Source: Phycisphaerae bacterium (GTDB lineage: Bacteria; Planctomycetota; Phycisphaerae; Phycisphaerales; UBA1924). Taken from it: 64,000 nucleotides of DNA. The notes below the pieces were generated by a model. It saw only the letters and a program-made list of their open reading frames with translations, ran no database searches and was not told the DNA's origin. Position numbers and translations under genes: made by a program. Location: assembly GCA_022180725.1 (NCBI GenBank), contig BQMO01000016.1, positions 1 through 64,000 of the forward strand. Reading direction: 5' to 3'. Shown here piece by piece: positions 62,928-64,000 of the stretch (positions are counted from its first letter, which is position 1; each line of letters starts with the position of its first letter).

Positions 62928-64000
62928 TTCTTCACCTCCATGAGGGCTTCCGCGCTCTCGCCCATCATCATGACGGATTCCTCGTGGAGGACCGGCGTGT
63001 TGAAGAGTGTCCAGCGACCCGCGACCGCCGGGGTCGATTCGTTCATGACTTGCACCGTGTACCGGATCCCGCGCACGATCGTTTCCGTCGCGGCGGGTTC
63101 GGGCATTCGCACATGACCCCACACGGTAAAGACCAGGCTCTCGCCGGGCTTGGTCCATGAAGTTCCGCCGTTGATCGACCAGAGGTGGAACGCGTCGGCG
63201 GTGGTCGAGCGTTGCACGAGCAGGTCGACGTAGTCATTCCCGGAGGATTGACTGAAAACCAAGCACGCGGCCTCGTCGGGCCTCAGCCCGACACAGTGAA
63301 GGTCCGCCACGTCCATGGTGCGCCAGGTCGCAGACATGGCTGTTTCGAGCACGGTCCGCTCGGTCAGCACGCGTGAGGTCGGTTCGCCGTTGCGCTGCGT
63401 GCGGACCTGGACCTTGATCACCGAATCCACGTTGTTGCCCTGGCGGCACGTGAACTGGGCGCGGGAGATGGACCAACCGACGGCTTCGGGAGGGAGCGAG
63501 GGACGGAACCATTGTGCACGCGTGTAGGTATCGCCGCTGTACTTGCCGATCTGCCGGGCCGCGGTGAGGGTCGCGGTGGTGAACGAGGCCACAACCGTCT
63601 CTGCGCTTTCGGTATAGGTAGTTGGTCCGATTCGCTCTTCCGTGATGGTGGTGAACTCGAGCGCGTGAATATCGGGCGCGAGCACGATCGGATCAAGACC
63701 GTTGACGGTCCAGGTCAGCGGATCGCCCGGCGTGCCCGACCATGCCACGCGGATCGTGTCGGGGACGCCGTCCCCGGTGCGGTCCGGCACGGTGAACTCG
63801 ATCATGTGGGATTCAACCGAGAGGACAGCGGTCGCCACCGCGAGATCGTCCGCGATCATCGCCATGGCATCGGTCGAGGCGGCGACCACCGCGGCTTGGT
63901 CCTTCTTCGCGGGGACGGCGCGCGAGGCGAACAGCACCGCCGTCTGCGCCCCGACGATCACCAGCGCCATGATGGAAATCGCCAGGAGCATCTCCACGAG
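62924..64000 (-). CDS. Prepilin-type protein, 5' end outside the window
   Basis: At least 358 residues; the first codons are beyond the right edge. The visible start is LVEMLLAISIMALVIVG, a prepilin helix with its Glu. A large beta-rich domain follows, as in PilW-like or GspJ-like proteins. The 3' end overlaps the next gene by 4 bases. Start and peptidase-cleavage site cannot be seen here. Confidence 0.85.
   Translation of the reverse strand, partial: LVEMLLAISIMALVIVGAQTAVLFASRAVPAKKDQAAVVAASTDAMAMIADDLAVATAVLSVESHMIEFTVPDRTGDGVPDTIRVAWSGTPGDPLTWTVNGLDPIVLAPDIHALEFTTITEERIGPTTYTESAETVVASFTTATLTAARQIGKYSGDTYTRAQWFRPSLPPEAVGWSISRAQFTCRQGNNVDSVIKVQVRTQRNGEPTSRVLTERTVLETAMSATWRTMDVADLHCVGLRPDEAACLVFSQSSGNDYVDLLVQRSTTADAFHLWSINGGTSWTKPGESLVFTVWGHVRMPEPAATETIVRGIRYTVQVMNESTPAVAGRWTLFNTPVLHEESVMMMGESAEALMEVKK

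Overview
The window is about 70% GC and densely coded: 60 protein genes, no gap over 300 bases, and no rRNA, tRNA, CRISPR array or insertion sequence that I could see. It looks like a chromosomal segment of a planctomycete, most likely of the Phycisphaerae. This is an inference from several traits: a HYExAFE-type protein, membrane proteins with CPxCGY zinc ribbons, a secreted lipoprotein with dockerin-like calcium repeats, a RicT/PSP1 protein with a long Pro/Gly tail, and two Clp protease subunits side by side. I could run no database search, so family calls rest on recognised motifs.

Layout. 1-12.3 kb: a beta-ketoacyl synthase homologue without its catalytic triad, a beta-lactamase-fold secreted protein without its catalytic motifs, a Ser/Thr kinase next to a PPP-like phosphatase, glyA, an ECF sigma/anti-sigma pair and tandem clpP genes. 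12.4-24.3 kb: a zinc phospholipase/S1-P1 nuclease homologue, mlaF-mlaD without a permease gene, a run of small membrane proteins, RicT/PSP1, a glycogen debranching enzyme, a degenerate trypsin-like protein and RNase R. 24.3-37.6 kb: argS preceded by an octamer repeat, a BtuF-like binding lipoprotein, a BshC-like protein, a glycosyltransferase, orphan ABC ATPases, a CusF-like protein, a family 4 uracil-DNA glycosylase and a nucleotide-sugar epimerase operon. 37.6-47.1 kb: a large secreted lipoprotein, an M16 peptidase, a double-thioredoxin protein, a cyclophilin and an amine oxidase. 47.1-52.7 kb: a metal-uptake locus. 52.8-64 kb: an OPT transporter, a CHASE4 hybrid histidine kinase, pssA/psd, a receiver protein with an HD-GYP phosphodiesterase, and a set of overlapping prepilin-like genes that runs off the right edge.

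The best candidate for an undescribed system is at 47113-52713. A binding lipoprotein, an ATPase and two permeases, each permease fused at its C terminus to a DtxR/MntR-like domain, are divergent from an outer-membrane beta-barrel gene and a canonical mntR. Two near-identical palindromes (51437-51454 and 51475-51492) cover both putative promoters. This suggests metal control at two levels: transcription through MntR, and possibly transport through the fused sensor domains.

A second signal runs through the whole window. At least 14 genes carry a TAnnnT hexamer 5-7 bases before the start codon and no Shine-Dalgarno sequence, which is the arrangement expected for leaderless mRNAs. Other gene heads have good Shine-Dalgarno sites instead. 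A third pattern is a run of secreted or cytosolic homologues of enzymes whose catalytic residues are replaced.
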